In this document: positions 1 to 11,231 of the stretch, in pieces | How positions within the stretch are numbered: position 1 is the stretch's first letter | Layout of the letters: each line of letters opens with the position of its first letter | NCBI GenBank assembly: GCA_033002965.1 | Contig: JAURVB010012626.1 | Span: 124,001-188,000, forward strand | DNA: 64,000 nucleotides | Direction: 5' to 3' | Origin: Piper betle | Lineage: Eukaryota > Streptophyta > Magnoliopsida > Piperales > Piperaceae | Notes under the pieces: generated by a model | What the model saw: only the letters and a program-made list of their open reading frames with translations | Told to the model about the DNA's origin: nothing | The model's database searches: none | Program-made: the position numbers and the translations under genes

Positions 1-97
1 ATCATCTATATATAAGGCATACCCAACTTCCATAATATGGTCATATGACCATCTGGGCCATATATTCATGGTTTGAATGATAAATTGGCTCATGATG
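1..97 (-). mobile_element. Family D LTR fragment (5' part, reverse)
   Basis: The first 97 bases match, in the same orientation, the reverse family D LTR segments near 49190-49290 and 56980-57060 (shared blocks ACATG/ATATGGTCATAT, CCATCTGG and TCATGGT). It is the sequence into which the family A element starting at 98 inserted. The five bases before that LTR are TGATG; the matching right-hand target duplication is lost because the A element is truncated. Confidence 0.7.
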
Positions 98-754
98 TGT
101 AAAGACCCGGAAAAAATAATAATAATAATAATAATAATAATGACGTTCGACGCAGTGGGACATGCATGATGAAAACACCGGCTTTCACGGGTTGACTACA
201 ATAAAGCTGGGAGCTTTGGGGTCGTTAAATGAATTGTTAAAGTAGAATGGCAACCAGGTAAATATGGGAGAACTCGATGCGGTTGAGTTAGAATATAAGG
301 TAAATACAAAAGAATTAAGTATGGGACATGTTAATAATTAAATTATCAATTAGATAATGGGGATTTGGATGGGGATAATTAATAATTAATTATCATTAGA
401 ATTGCTGAAAATTTAATAAGAAATGAAGACTAACATGAACTAATTACATCATTTAAAATTGATAGTATATTAGTCATGTAAGTTGCATGTAGGTTCATGC
501 AAAATAAAATTATACTAATGTATAATTTTATGCCCTCATTCAGATTAGGGTTCACGGGTCACAGTCAGACGAAATCACAAGTCAGGTACGTATAATAGGT
601 AGAACATCGTATTTTCCTTGTTGGTAGCCTTAGGTCGGCCTGAGCCCAGATTCGACCACCATGCACCGAGTGCAACCGGGGTCAAAGAATTGACTCAGTC
701 CGACACTGGGTCGTATTATGTGCGTAAAGTTTGTAATGCATTAACATTGTTTTG

Positions 755-1375
755 GAGTAGTGATAGCCGCCCCATAAAAAGGCTACGGCCGGGGTGAGCA
801 AGGCACAGCGATTCCTCCATCGCACTGGAGTGCAGTGATAGCCTCCCATAAAAAGGCTACGGCCGGGGTGTGTGAGGCACTGGCACTAGAGTTGGCAGTG
901 AGAGCTTCCCCACAAACGGGGCATAGCAATCACCTGAGTGCAGTGATAGCCTCCCCATAAAAAGGCTACGGCCGGGTGTGTGAGGCACTGGCACTAGAGT
1001 TGGCAGTGAGAGCTTCCCACAAATAGGCTAGCAATCACCTGAGTGCAGTGATAGCCTCCCATAAAAAGGCTACGGCCAGGGTGTGCAAGGCACTGCACTG
1101 GAGTGCAGTGATAGCCTCCCCATAAAAGGCTACGGCCGGGGTGTGCGAGGCACTGGCACTAGAATTGGTAGTGAGAGCTTCCCCACAAACGGGGCGTAGC
1201 AATCACCTGAGTGCAGTGATAGCTTCCCCACAAAAAGGCTACGGCCGGGGTGTGCGAGGCACTGGCACTGGAGACGGTAGTGGTAGCCTCCCCACAAAAG
1301 GGCTACGGCCGGGGTGTGCGGATCACAGCGGATACCTCCTCCGCATTGTTTTGGAGTATAGCGGAATCGCTCCAC
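755..1375 (+). repeat. Minisatellite in A LTR, GGCTACGGCC type
   Basis: Composite tandem repeat of about 60-110 bp built from two related half-units. One contains AAAAAGGCTACGGCCGGGG and the other CTTCCCCACAAACGGGGC. The GGCTACGGCC core occurs seven times, degenerating at the edges. The same satellite occurs in the A LTRs at 41583-43410 and, inverted, at 61746 onward. Other A LTRs carry unrelated satellites at this position. Confidence 0.9.
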
Positions 1376-1439
1376 CGCATATTAAAATAAACATAAGGAA
1401 ATAGTGGAATGTACTTGATTTGTTTTATCTATTATACTA

Positions 1440-1479
1440 CTTAGTGTTGTAATCACTAACGCGGAATTGCCTCCGCAGG
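1440..1479 (+). promoter_or_regulatory. Conserved family A LTR motif (splice-acceptor-like, hairpin)
   Basis: A 40-bp block with core CACTAACGCGGAATTG then CCTCCGCAG is retained in all seven family A LTRs even though adjoining sequence is unrelated between copies. CTAAC followed about 20 nt later by GCAG|GT resembles a plant branch point and 3' splice site. GCGGA...TCCGC can also form a small hairpin. The conservation is seen; the function is inferred. Confidence 0.55.
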
Positions 1480-1710
1480 TGTGCAGATACGAAATTAGGT
1501 GATTGACAACCAGGGCATGGAGCAAAATAAATATGAGGACTCCTTTTTTATTTATTTGAGAAATAAGTGTGGCTACTGGGAAACGGTCTAAGACTGTGGG
1601 ATCTTTATATATGTTTTTGTTAAAAAAATGTTAGACATATTTGCTTAATTGTGAGTAACACCTGGCCAGCTAGGCCCACAATGTTGTGACAAATGGCGGG
1701 TCGTTACAGG

Positions 1711-1728
1711 TGGTATCAGAGCCAGGTT
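1711..1728 (+). promoter_or_regulatory. Primer-binding site, initiator-Met tRNA
   Basis: TGGTATCAGAGCCAGGTT lies two bases after the LTR end. It matches the 3' end of plant initiator methionine tRNA, the usual minus-strand primer of plant Ty3/gypsy elements. Confidence 0.95.
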
Positions 1729-1886
1729 TCCCAAAAGCTCACATCTTATGACTCAAGTACCTTGTTGAAGAGTCCAATATTTATCTTTCTCCAATGGGGT
1801 ATGTCATTAGGGAATTAGTGGACTCACTAACAAACCGAAGTAATCATTGAAAAAAATTTAATGAACCATAACGGAATAAATTTTAG

Positions 1887-2657
1887 ATGGCAGGCACCCG
1901 AAGGAAGTCGAGCCAAGCTGCGCAGTCGGACACGAACGTGGAGAGTGTGTTAGGCCAAATTTTGACGGCCATACAGGGACTTGCGCAGGCTTCAGATAAT
2001 ACCAGTTCTGTGATTCAGAACATAGCGCAGCGATTACCGGGATTGGTAACAGGGAATGGAGCTCCAAATTCGGCTGCGGGTCCTAGTAGTGTCCCAAATG
2101 GGGATCAGGGGAGCGCCCAAGAGCGGGTAGGGATAGCTGACCCGGGCGAGCGAGGGGAACTTCCAAACCCAGTGCCACCGGTAGTCCGACAAGTGGTACT
2201 GCCAGTTGGGGATGACAGTGATCGATACACTGTAGAGAAATTCCGGAGGAACGGAGCTGAGGTATTCATTGGTGGGACTGATCCAATGAAGGCGGAGAGC
2301 TGGTTGGACATTACTGAGAAAGCATTTAGAGCTCTCTCTGTGCCTCATCGCCATCAAGTGAGGTTGGCGACATGCATGCTTCAGGAGGAAGCATCCTATT
2401 GGTGGAAATCCATGGAGAAGACTGCGTTCCATCAACGGGAGATTTCGTCCATTCCTTGGGCGGAATTTGTAACAGCTTTCAATGGACAATATTTTCCTGA
2501 GTCTGTTGTCCAGAAGAAAGCACTGGAATTTGCCACTCTAACTCAGAGGGATGATTCAGTCCGAGAGTATGCAAAAAATTTCTTGCAATTGGAGAGATTT
2601 GCATCTGGGAGTCTGGCAACTGCCCGGGCCAGAGCAGACAAATTTTTCTGGGGTTGA
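1887..2657 (+). pseudogene. gag: Ty3/gypsy gag (N-terminal part), family A element
   Basis: A 256-residue reading frame starting about 160 nt after the primer site. Residues 1-105 are low-complexity Q/S/G/P-rich. From about residue 110 it matches the retrotransposon gag (capsid-like) domain, with the hallmark series GTDPMKAESWL, EEASYWW and REYAKNF. In the intact family it makes the structural protein that packages element RNA. Here the frame ends prematurely at a TGA just after a run of five T, and the rest of gag continues in the -1 frame. A small indel in the capsid domain is the simplest explanation. The lineage is probably a Tekay/Del-like chromovirus by overall sequence style and long LTRs; no integrase chromodomain survives to test that. 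Confidence 0.88.
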
Positions 2658-4732
2658 AGCCCGAATTGAGGAGTAGGGTTGCTACGGCGCCAAGAGGCAC
2701 TATAACCGAAGTGATTGAGGCAGCCACTACTCATGAGTTGGTGTACGACTATGTCCGTGCACAGAAACAGGGGAAGGCTACTATGCAACATAAGAATGCC
2801 AACCAGGGTAGTAGCAAAAATAGGTCTGCAGAACACCAGCAGCAGAACTATCAACGGAATGTCGATGGGAACCGCAAAAGGAAGTTTCAGGAGATTCCGT
2901 ATCGACTATGTAAAAATTGCAACAAGATGCATTCAGGGTTATGCAGTGAGCCCCGTCGGTGCTACAATTGCGGAAGGACGGGACACCTGCAAAATGAGTG
3001 TCGTCAGCCCCTGAAGCAACAACAGGAGCAACCTGAAAAGGAGAAGACACCAGTTCCTAATCGCTACCCAGCACCTGCAAAATCGGTGGACAAAGGGAAG
3101 GCGAAACTTTTTGCGGTCGAAATCGAGGACGCTGAGAACGAGGACCACACAGTTCGAGGTAAAATTCTGATTCAAAATGTTAGTGTGGATGTTTTATTTG
3201 ACTCGGGGTGTACACATTCGTTCCTATCATCCCGATTAGTTAAGAGTTTAGGACTCCAAACGTCTACATTACCCAAGACTTATAAGGTCACTACTGCAAC
3301 GGGAGACGGGGAAGTCACAACGTTAGGAGTGACTAACCTATCCTTGGATATACAAGGGAAACCCTATGTATGGAATTTCATTGTCTATGGGATAATAGGC
3401 TTTGATGTACTGTTGGGAATGGACTGGTTGTCTGCACACCAGGCTTTTCTCGACTGTAAAGGGAGGAGAGTGTTGACGAAACCTTGTAATTGTGGGATGG
3501 GGGTCATTTTCCAAGGGTCATGGAATGATCCATCCTCTTGTATTGTGTCAGTTAGTGAGGCAACTGAGTGGTTTGGTGAGGGTTGTAAAGCCTTTTCGGC
3601 AACTCTAGAGGAGTCTGAGTCCAAACCCAAAGAGTTGTCCATGATTCCGGTGGTAGCAGAATTTCCGGACGTATTTCCAGGTGAACTTCCAGGGTTACCT
3701 CCTAAGCGGGCAGTGGAGTTTGTCATTGACCTAGCACCTGGAGTATCACCAATTTCTAAAGCACCATACCGCATGGCTCCAGCGGAACTCAAGGAGTTAA
3801 AGAGTCAATTAGAAGAGCTGTTGCAGGCAGGCTTCATCCGACCAAGTACTTCACCCTGGGGAGCCCCTGTTCTTTTCGTAAAGAAGAAGGATGGCTCACT
3901 TCGATTGTGTATTGACTATCGCCAGCTCAATCAAGTGACAGTCAAGAATCGGTACCCCTTACCGAGGATTGATGATTTATTTGATCAGTTGAAAACAGCC
4001 GGAATATTCTCAAAAATAGACTTGCGGTCCGGATATCATCAACTGCGGGTGAAGGAATCTGACATACAGAAAATGGCTTTCCGAACTCGATATGGACATT
4101 ATGAGTTTCTGGTTATGCCTTTTGGTCTGACAAATGCACCAGCGGCCTTTATGTCACTTATGAACACGGTGTTCCACGAATACTTGGATAAGTTTATTAT
4201 TGTGTTTGTGGATGACATTCTGGTCTATTCAAATAATGAGGAGGACCATGGGAAACACTTGTCCATTGCTCTTCAAGTTTTGAGGGAGAATCAATTGTTC
4301 GCCAAGTTATCAAAGTGTGACTTCTGGCTGAAGGAGGTGAATTTCCTCGGACATGTTGTCTCAAAGGCAGGGGTCGCAGTGGATCCATCAAAAGTGAGAG
4401 CAGTTACTGATTGGCCACAACCCAAGTCAGTCACAGACATCCGAAGTTTCCTTGGACTAGCAGGTTACTATCGGAAGTTCATTAAAGATTTCTCCTTGGT
4501 GGCATCGCCAATGACTAAGCTTACACGCAAGGGGGTCAAGTTCGAATGGAGTAACAAGTGTGAGGAGAGTTTCCAATCTTTGAAGAAGAGTTTAACTACT
4601 GCACTAGTTTTGACTATACCAAATGGCAACGAAGGATTCGTGGTCTTCAGTGATGCATCTCTAGTGGGGTTAGGATGTGTCCTTATGCAAGATGGTAATT
4701 TTGACTGTTATTTTCAGTCGAGTCAATTTTAA
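2654..4732 (+). pseudogene. pol: Ty3/gypsy gag C-terminus, protease, RT and partial RNase H
   Basis: A 692-residue frame continuing gag. Residues 86-97 are an imperfect first zinc knuckle and 103-116 a canonical CCHC knuckle (C103, C106, H111, C116). The aspartic protease site is DSG at 183-185. The reverse transcriptase region runs from about 340 to 590, with the [21 protein letters not shown] and catalytic FVDDILVY (D520, D521) blocks intact. RNase H begins near 655 and retains only its first catalytic Asp (D667, in FSDAS). Homology stops near nucleotide 4700, where the sequence passes into a family B LTR, and the last residues before the stop come from that LTR. Most of RNase H, all of integrase and the 3' LTR are missing, so the element is dead. 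Confidence 0.93.
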
Positions 4733-5846
4733 AACACACTACCGAGCTAATGCCGGTCTTCTGTTATGAATCATGAGAGTCATGTGTGCCAATTATATGA
4801 TGATAACGTTAGTAAGATAAATACAGAATGAGTTATCAGAATATATGAGAGTATGCCAGATTTTTCTTTATTTATTTTAGTTAGATTGTAAAATTATTTT
4901 TAGGCCGAATAACGCATTACGACGCGTTACTGGCAGTTTGGGTGGGTTATTAGTTATATAGCATGTCATTGTAATGTTGTGATGCATATTATGTTTTATG
5001 GGATTTTTCCTTGTTTATCTAGATTTTATTTTAGAATTATTACGACTAGTATTATTTTTCTCGAGTCAGAATCGAGTCAAGTGTTAATTACGAGATGACC
5101 ATTCATTCCCCCCCCTCCATTTGTTTTTTCCCGACCATTCATTTCTTCCCTAAACACCTTACGAGATGACTCCTGACCTTCTTCCTGATCATTTGTTTTT
5201 TCCCTAACATCAATTTATTCCAAACCACCGATGTTGTCACCACCTAGCCACCACCAACCTCCTCACCCAACTTCCTTGTCCTTTTTCTTCCTTCCCTCTT
5301 CTCCACGATCCTCACTCAAGCCGGCCACAACCTTGTTGACGTCACCGCATGACTAACGATTAGGTATATAAATTTATCCAATTTTATTTGATTGTTTTAT
5401 GATTTTGGCGTGATTGTAAATAGGTGCCGATTTAAATTTAAATACATGTTAACGGATGATAATAATGAATTAGAGTTTGAATTTAAATGCATGTAAATAG
5501 ATGTTGTCTTGTACGGATTGGTGAGGAGTGTAGCATTCATGCATTATACTGGGCGTTAGTATTTAGTCTTGATGTGTAGGTATCGAGCAGGAGCTCGCAG
5601 CCTAGGTGTGAAGACACGCTCGGAGCTTTTACCAGGTCCATTAAGACTCATTTCTTATTTTATGCTCTATTCTATTGTGTATTGTGTAATAATACTTGTA
5701 GGAAGACTTAAGTAGCATTTTATTGAATCCAACTTAACCTGGGTCATTTAATCAATTGATCTTCCTGATTAATAACCCTCGAGGATGAGATCCATCGAGT
5801 ATGTTTTCAAAAACGAGATCCACCACAAGTTGCCTTCAAGACTATT

Positions 5847-5857
5847 ATATAAATCCC
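5847..5857 (+). promoter_or_regulatory. Candidate TATA box of family B LTR
   Basis: CTATTATATAAATCCC is conserved in the B LTR copies (also at about 16032-16043 and 17973-17984). It lies about half way along the LTR, as expected for a U3/R promoter. Confidence 0.55.
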
Positions 5858-6642
5858 TTCCCAATCCTATCTATATAGTTTTATCGAGAATTTAGTGAGA
5901 TTAGCGATGAGAAAACCCACTTGTATGTACCATGAGTGGGTGTATGTGCCAATTAAAGTGGGCTCTGGATAAGTGAATGGGCTGTTCCAATCCCGAGGGA
6001 CCTGACAACTCCCATTTTGAGTTCCTCATACTCAGAGAAACATGGAGGGTTATAGATATTGTTTAGTGTAGCACATGTCTGGACTTGTGGTTCAAAGGGT
6101 ATTAAAGGCAATTGTTCGAGACTACTCGATCTTGGTGCTCAAGGCCAGGATAATTATGGAGGTAAGGAGAGGGCTTACGATATGCTTGTAGTCCCGAGGC
6201 ACCAGCAAATGAAATGAAAAAATGCTGAGTGAGGCATCAGCAACAACAGAACAGTAGTTTGGGATGCTATGGAGTTTGTAGCTCAGTGGCTCCTCAGTAG
6301 GTGTCCTATTGAGAGTTTACGAGAAGTATATGAATATTTTCCTTCATATGAGATTTTTCTCTAATAGCCAATTTGATATTAGTTATATTTTTGGGACTTG
6401 TTTTTATAATATATGTAGGTGATGATCATGAGTAGGATGAGCCAGCTTGGACGGAGGAGTAGTGATGTCTCTTGCATACACATGTCAGATGATGGCATGT
6501 TTAATATTTTGATGATGATGTAATGAAATGAAAAACATGATAATATGATGTTAAATGTGAATAGAATGCACAGATAGGTCAAGACCTAAGATTTAGAGCG
6601 ATTGATACAGTAAATTAGAATTCCATGTGAATGAAAATATCT

Positions 6643-6644
<2 letters not shown>

Positions 6645-6679
<35 letters not shown>
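6645..6679. repeat. (TA)n microsatellite
   Basis: A nearly pure TA run of about 35 bp inside the U5-side part of the B LTR. A shorter run occurs at the equivalent place near 18796-18811, so it expands and contracts between copies. Confidence 0.95.
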
Positions 6680-6681
<2 letters not shown>

Positions 6682-6985
6682 GTATATGTTGAATTGATAG
6701 GGCCACTCTAAATTGCACTTTTGGGGGAGATTTTGTCTATTTAATTTTTTGAAATTTTTAATAATTTTATTGCAATTGTTGTTGGTGTGAATTAATTTTC
6801 ATGTCATTCATGTAGTAGCATGTTAGGTTTATTTTTGTGCATTCATCCATGCATAGCGATATTCATCTTCCATCTCGAGACGCCGAGAGTAGATCCGTAG
6901 GGTTGGGTTTGGGTTAGCAGACCGAACTAGGACCACTGACATTTTGGAGTGGTTCCCGAGTGTGAACCAGATTTGGGGTGTTATA

Positions 6986-7987
6986 GTTTTAATATCAGAG
7001 CAAACTCTTGGTCGATTTAGTTGGAAGATATTTTCATATGTGATGTGTGCGCAAAGATTGCTCCAAGTCTAGTTGGTAGGTATATATTTTTATCCTTGTT
7101 GTATTTGTTTTACAGATTTCTTACCAACGGGTAGTGTGGCAGTATTTTCAGGATTGGATCAGTGACTAAGTGTAATCATGGTAAGAACTCAAAGTACATG
7201 GAACAAGGTTTGATCACCTCCTTCTCCCATACAGGCTATCCCTACTCATGTTCACACTGAGATGGTATCTAGCTGATCTAGAGCTGCACTGCTGCCATGA
7301 AATCCCAATGAGCAAGACTCAGTAAGCCACTGTAGCGAGAGCCATCGTAGTGGATGCCACTGCAACATTAGAAGCTGTTAGACAAAAATGGAGGCAGCCA
7401 TTGCACAGTTGGCTGAGGTACAAATGCAGATGCAATAGAGTCAGGAGGAATTCTACATATAACTACGATAAATAGCTCTCACAGTAGCACGAACAAAGAA
7501 GAAATTAGTTGTGGATGATGAGGCAAGAGGGGAGCCTATAGTTCCCATGGGCCCTTCGCCACTGCCTCCTCCATCGCTACATCAAGGGAGCACTCCTACA
7601 ACAATATCAATAGGATGAGGGGACACAATAGAGGCATAGGATAGATGCTCCAGCTGCAATGAGAGCCATGGATGGACAAGTTTAGGAGAATAGACATCGA
7701 ACATGTTAGAGCTGTGGATGCCATCACAGAGGAATATGCAGAGTGAGTACAGATGTATGTTTAGATGTGGTCAACTAGGACATCGGGTAGTAGAATGTTT
7801 GATTGCTTAGCACCAACAGCCAGCCCTTCAGGCACCACCACAACAACTAATGCTTCCAGCTACCCCATTGCAACGGCGAAAAGGCCAACAGAACCAAGGG
7901 CATGGATAGAGAAATATCACTTAGCAGTCACCAAGACAACAACAAATGGGCAACAAATGGGCTGCATCAGAGATGAATGATGGCTGC
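6986..7987 (+). pseudogene. gag: Family B internal region with decayed gag
   Basis: Starts with a mutated primer site (AATATCAGAGCAAACTC), then a leader that closely matches 61314-61450. A possible gag start lies near 7180. Several in-frame stops and shifts follow, but gag character is recognisable: a helical Q-rich stretch near 7390-7440, a P-rich linker near 7560 and a CCHC-like knuckle at about 7752-7799 (RCGQLGHRVVEC). No protease, RT or integrase can be seen, so this B copy was a gag-only or internally deleted element before C landed in it. The last five bases (7983-7987, GCTGC) are the left target duplication of element C. Confidence 0.72.
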
Positions 7988-9452
7988 TGTCACAGGGTCC
8001 CCCTTTGGGTCTAAATTTTTCGCCTAGGACTTCCCCCTGTGCGGCGTGTTTCCCTCCCTGGAAACACCAGCCAACCCCCGTACGCAGCACGTGACCGCTA
8101 CGCAAAGCGGCAACGCGGGCACCGACACCCCAGTCCCGGTACCACGCCCGATTGCTGGCGCACCCTGATACCGGTACCTGGTTACCGGTGTTAGCTCTTA
8201 CCGAACAAGTTATCGATCACACGGAATCGCCAAGCAGCAGCGTTATGCGTCCCAGTCCCGGTCACCCAATTACCGGCACGACCAGACCTCGGAATCACCG
8301 GTCCAGTCACTGGTGGCCAAACACGACGCAAACACTACACTTTTACGGGAAATCTCCCCAACCTCTATTCCACTAGTATGAATACAGGATAACTACAAGT
8401 AATCCTACTCTCGACTACTTGCTGGTCGTGGACATGCAAACCCCACGACCTTGCCTCTCGACCCTCACTCGACAGGACTTCACTCACAACCCTCGGCAAT
8501 ACCTCGCAGGGTTGCCAAACAACACTGGTAGGAACCTTGGTCTAAAGGTGGACCACGACTACACCGGCAGTCTGCCTTGGAGCCCCAGTCCGTCCCCCAC
8601 GGCCTGGCTGCAGCAGACTCCAAGTTCCCCTTTTCCCGACCGAGGTGGTTCCCCCCCACTGAGAACCCACACACTCCTACTCCTCACTTGTTGTTCTTCT
8701 CTACTTTCTGATCTGCCTCAACACAATGAAGCACCTCCTTATATAGGCTTCGGGCTGGAAATAGTGCACGTCACCCCCTTGGATCCTGACCATCCAATCT
8801 TCGATCAATGGCTCAGCTCGATCCACATGAGTCACCAACCTAGTGATGTCACCAAACTGATCCACACCGTCGACCCCCAGATCCACGGTCCTCCTTGGCC
8901 AGCTCACATCACCCCAACCCTTGGAGTTTCCAGCTGCAATTACTGAAAAGCCCCGGTGCACCCTAGCCAGGTGGTCGAACCCTCCTGGTTCGCCCCGGCT
9001 AGCCCTGGTACCGAAACCTGCACTCGGCATGCTCCAGACCCCCACAGCACTCAGTACCGGGATCCTGACTCACTCGGACCCGGACGCTCACCGCCAACCT
9101 CAACACCAGGATAGTCCTGCCCAGCATTGATCGGTCACTTTGCTGGTTCGCGCCGACGTGCTCGCTCGGCACACACGGTACTGCTGCCCACATGCTCGGT
9201 CGCGGTGCTCGGTCATCTGCACCCTCCGCTCCCGGTACTACTCCCGGCACGGCTCGACCTCGCACGCGTCTGGATCACCCATGCTCGATACCTGCACCCG
9301 TTGGAACCACGATTGCACACCAACCCGACCAGCACTCCGGTAGGTTGTTCCACCACCCGGATAGCACCAGCTACCGGCTCTGGACTCGGGACGACTAGGA
9401 CCAACCGCCAAATCCTAGCTCCCTTGGCGCCCCACGGTTACGACCCGTAACA
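7988..9452 (-). mobile_element. Element C 3' LTR
   Basis: 1465 bp, TGTCACAGGG... to ...CCCGTAACA on the plus strand. It is the downstream LTR for the minus-strand element. Read on the minus strand it has a TATA box CCTATATAAGG (plus 8737-8747). Long open frames across this LTR on both strands recur identically in the other LTR and have no recognisable protein; they reflect GC-rich sequence, not genes. Confidence 0.96.
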
Positions 9453-11231
9453 GTCTCCCCCACCAATGAGACCCGATGTCCTCATCGGAAGCTTGAGTCC
9501 TGTTCTGCCTCTTGATCCCCTCTCACGCAAGGTTTCCTTCCCTTTTCCCACTTGAATCACTCCGTCTGCTCCTTCGAAGCCCCCAGGTTGACGTACCTCT
9601 GCTTCAAAAGTCCTTACTACCTCTTGTTCGCCGGTGGTAGTAGAAGCCCATACAGACAGCTATTCAAACCGGACTGACCAAATCCCCTTGGAAAACACAC
9701 AAAGGAACCCGTACCTTCACTTGGTACACCAGATTTTCTCCAAAATCTGGGCGTGAGCGTCAGCATCACTTGCTCTCCACGCGGAATGATATGCCCTCCC
9801 CGTCAGGTCCGCATTTCTCTTCATTCGGCCCGTTGCACCATCCTCGGTCCACAACGTCGGAGAACTAAGCCTCATTAGCTGACCACGTTGCAGATTTTCT
9901 AGCTGCTCCGTGCAAGAGGTCCATGTTACGCACGCCTCACATACTCCTCCTGAGTAATGCACTCGTAACCTCAGTCCCTGCTCCGGACTGAGCCTGGTTA
10001 GTTGTTATCGGTCACTCTCCCTTCCGCATGTACCTCGCGTACTTCCCCATGATTCGGCAAGCAGCCCACAGTTGGGTGTATACCTGGGCACTGCTCCGAA
10101 CAGCGTACTCCGAGACTCGATATACTAACCCTGCTGTTGCTCCCTTCTCTTTGGGAATCTGGACCCTCGGCCCATGAGATCGAGCTCCAAGATCTCAAGG
10201 TGAAGTTAGCGCTGCAGCATCCCAGTCACCAACTCTGTCAATGCACCTACCCTGCTGGAAATCTCCAGTCACGAGTTTCACAAAAGCTGCGTTATCGGTT
10301 GTATTGCCGATAACGATTCACCCTAACACCGGGTACACATCCAGACTCAACCTGGACGTCGTTCCACTGGGGAATGTGGAAACCCCCTCAGCTTTTGTCT
10401 TAGCCTACCGGTAAGGAATATAAATAGCCGATCCCTTGCAGTCATAGGCTAAACTCATCATCTAACCAACACATATGAGCCAAGCACCGACTTGCTCTGT
10501 CAACCAAGTTTCTTGTTGTCACGATCTGACCCTGCTAACCTCTCGACTTGACCTGCCCCAGTTGCCTGTCTCGAGTAACCTCTTCCTGGGTCTGGAAAAA
10601 GGCGTTAGCTCCACTGTCCTCCTGACAATGAACTCAGATCCAACAAGCAAACTCGCCATAATTGGACAATGTACTCCTGCTAGCCCTTGCTGCCTTCCAC
10701 CGTCCCGGCATTCTGAAGCGCGTCACCACTCCAAAGGTTGCCTGGAACCCGGCCGTTCCAGAATTGGCTCCGATGATCACAGCTCCGAGACTCTTCGAAA
10801 GCTGTAAGGCATAGCTCCGACCATGCCTCGACTTATCCTCCCATAAGTCATTCAAAGATGACACTACATGGCTCATTCCATGTACGAACTTCCTGTAATT
10901 GGCCAAACTCCTAGGAAGCTCTTCCATACTGTCACCTCTGTTGGCGTCCACTCGGCAATGGAATCCGCCTGATTCCGTACTCGCACCTCACTCGGCCAAT
11001 TCTAGGGAAGCTCAACTCCCCTACTCACGAACTCACACTGCTCTTCACACAGAGAATGCGCCTTGAGCCCTACTTCAGGCTGACCCGCGTGAACCCTCCC
11101 TGGCTCACTACCTGATGTCAGGTCCAACTCTAAGGAACATGGGTACTTCTTCCTCATGGTGCACGATGGCTGAATTTTCCCCCATCCAGGAACCACATCT
11201 GGATCTGTGTGAGTTCGTCCGGCAACACACT
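9453..11231 (-). other. Element C post-gag region with pol traces
   Basis: On the minus strand this should hold RT, RNase H and integrase but no continuous coding is present. One clear trace is at about 10848-10925, where the minus strand reads RSLANYRKFVHGMSHVV and then LNDL, matching the conserved segment between RT and RNase H. Elsewhere I recognise nothing. The region contains a hairpin at 10291-10316 (GTTATCGG...CCGATAAC) and a plus-strand TATA-like ATATAAATAG near 10420. It may be scrambled pol, captured foreign DNA or both. Confidence 0.6.
10848..10925 (-). pseudogene. pol: Relic of RT/RNase H junction
   Basis: About 25 codons on the minus strand resemble the block that links RT to RNase H in Ty3/gypsy pol (LANY.RKF motif followed by LTDL-like residues). 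It is the only pol homology I can see downstream of gag-protease in element C and shows that the region descends from an autonomous ancestor. Confidence 0.6.

Larger units (their letters stand above)
98..1708 (+). mobile_element. Family A 5' LTR (short-U3 subtype)
   Basis: Begins TGTAAAGACCCGG and ends GGGTCGTTACA, so it has the canonical TG...CA ends, and is followed two bases later by an initiator-Met tRNA primer site. This is the only family A copy in the window still joined to coding sequence, so it fixes the orientation of the whole family. It opens with an (AAT)n microsatellite at about 112-141, carries a minisatellite at about 755-1375 and a conserved 40-bp motif at 1440-1479. Six other family A LTRs occur in the window. 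It lacks the TATA and telo-box promoter block of the long copies, so at least two U3 subtypes exist. Confidence 0.88.
4700..6985 (+). mobile_element. Family B 5' LTR, first ~50 bp missing
   Basis: Aligns from about 4703 with position ~50 of the family B LTR that starts at 14815 (shared TTATTTTCAG and CAATTTTA) and continues to GGGGTGTTATA at 6985. The start is replaced by the broken pol of element A, so a deletion or illegitimate recombination joined the two. The full LTR is about 2.3 kb. It includes a palindromic cassette at 5051-5090, a TATA box near 5850 and a TA microsatellite. It is followed by a decayed initiator-Met primer site. Confidence 0.87.

Noticed and set aside
2640..2660. Possible programmed -1 frameshift between the two halves of the family A gag-pol
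   Set aside because: The shift needed is indeed -1 and lies at a T-run, but it falls inside the capsid domain before the zinc knuckles, not at a gag-pol border, and the codon phase does not give a canonical slippery heptamer. An inactivating indel in an already truncated element is simpler.
8419..8946. A 175-codon open frame, repeated identically at 13521-14048
   Set aside because: It lies wholly within the element C LTR, so the duplicate is the other LTR. Overlapping open frames on the opposite strand and no domain point to GC-rich LTR sequence.
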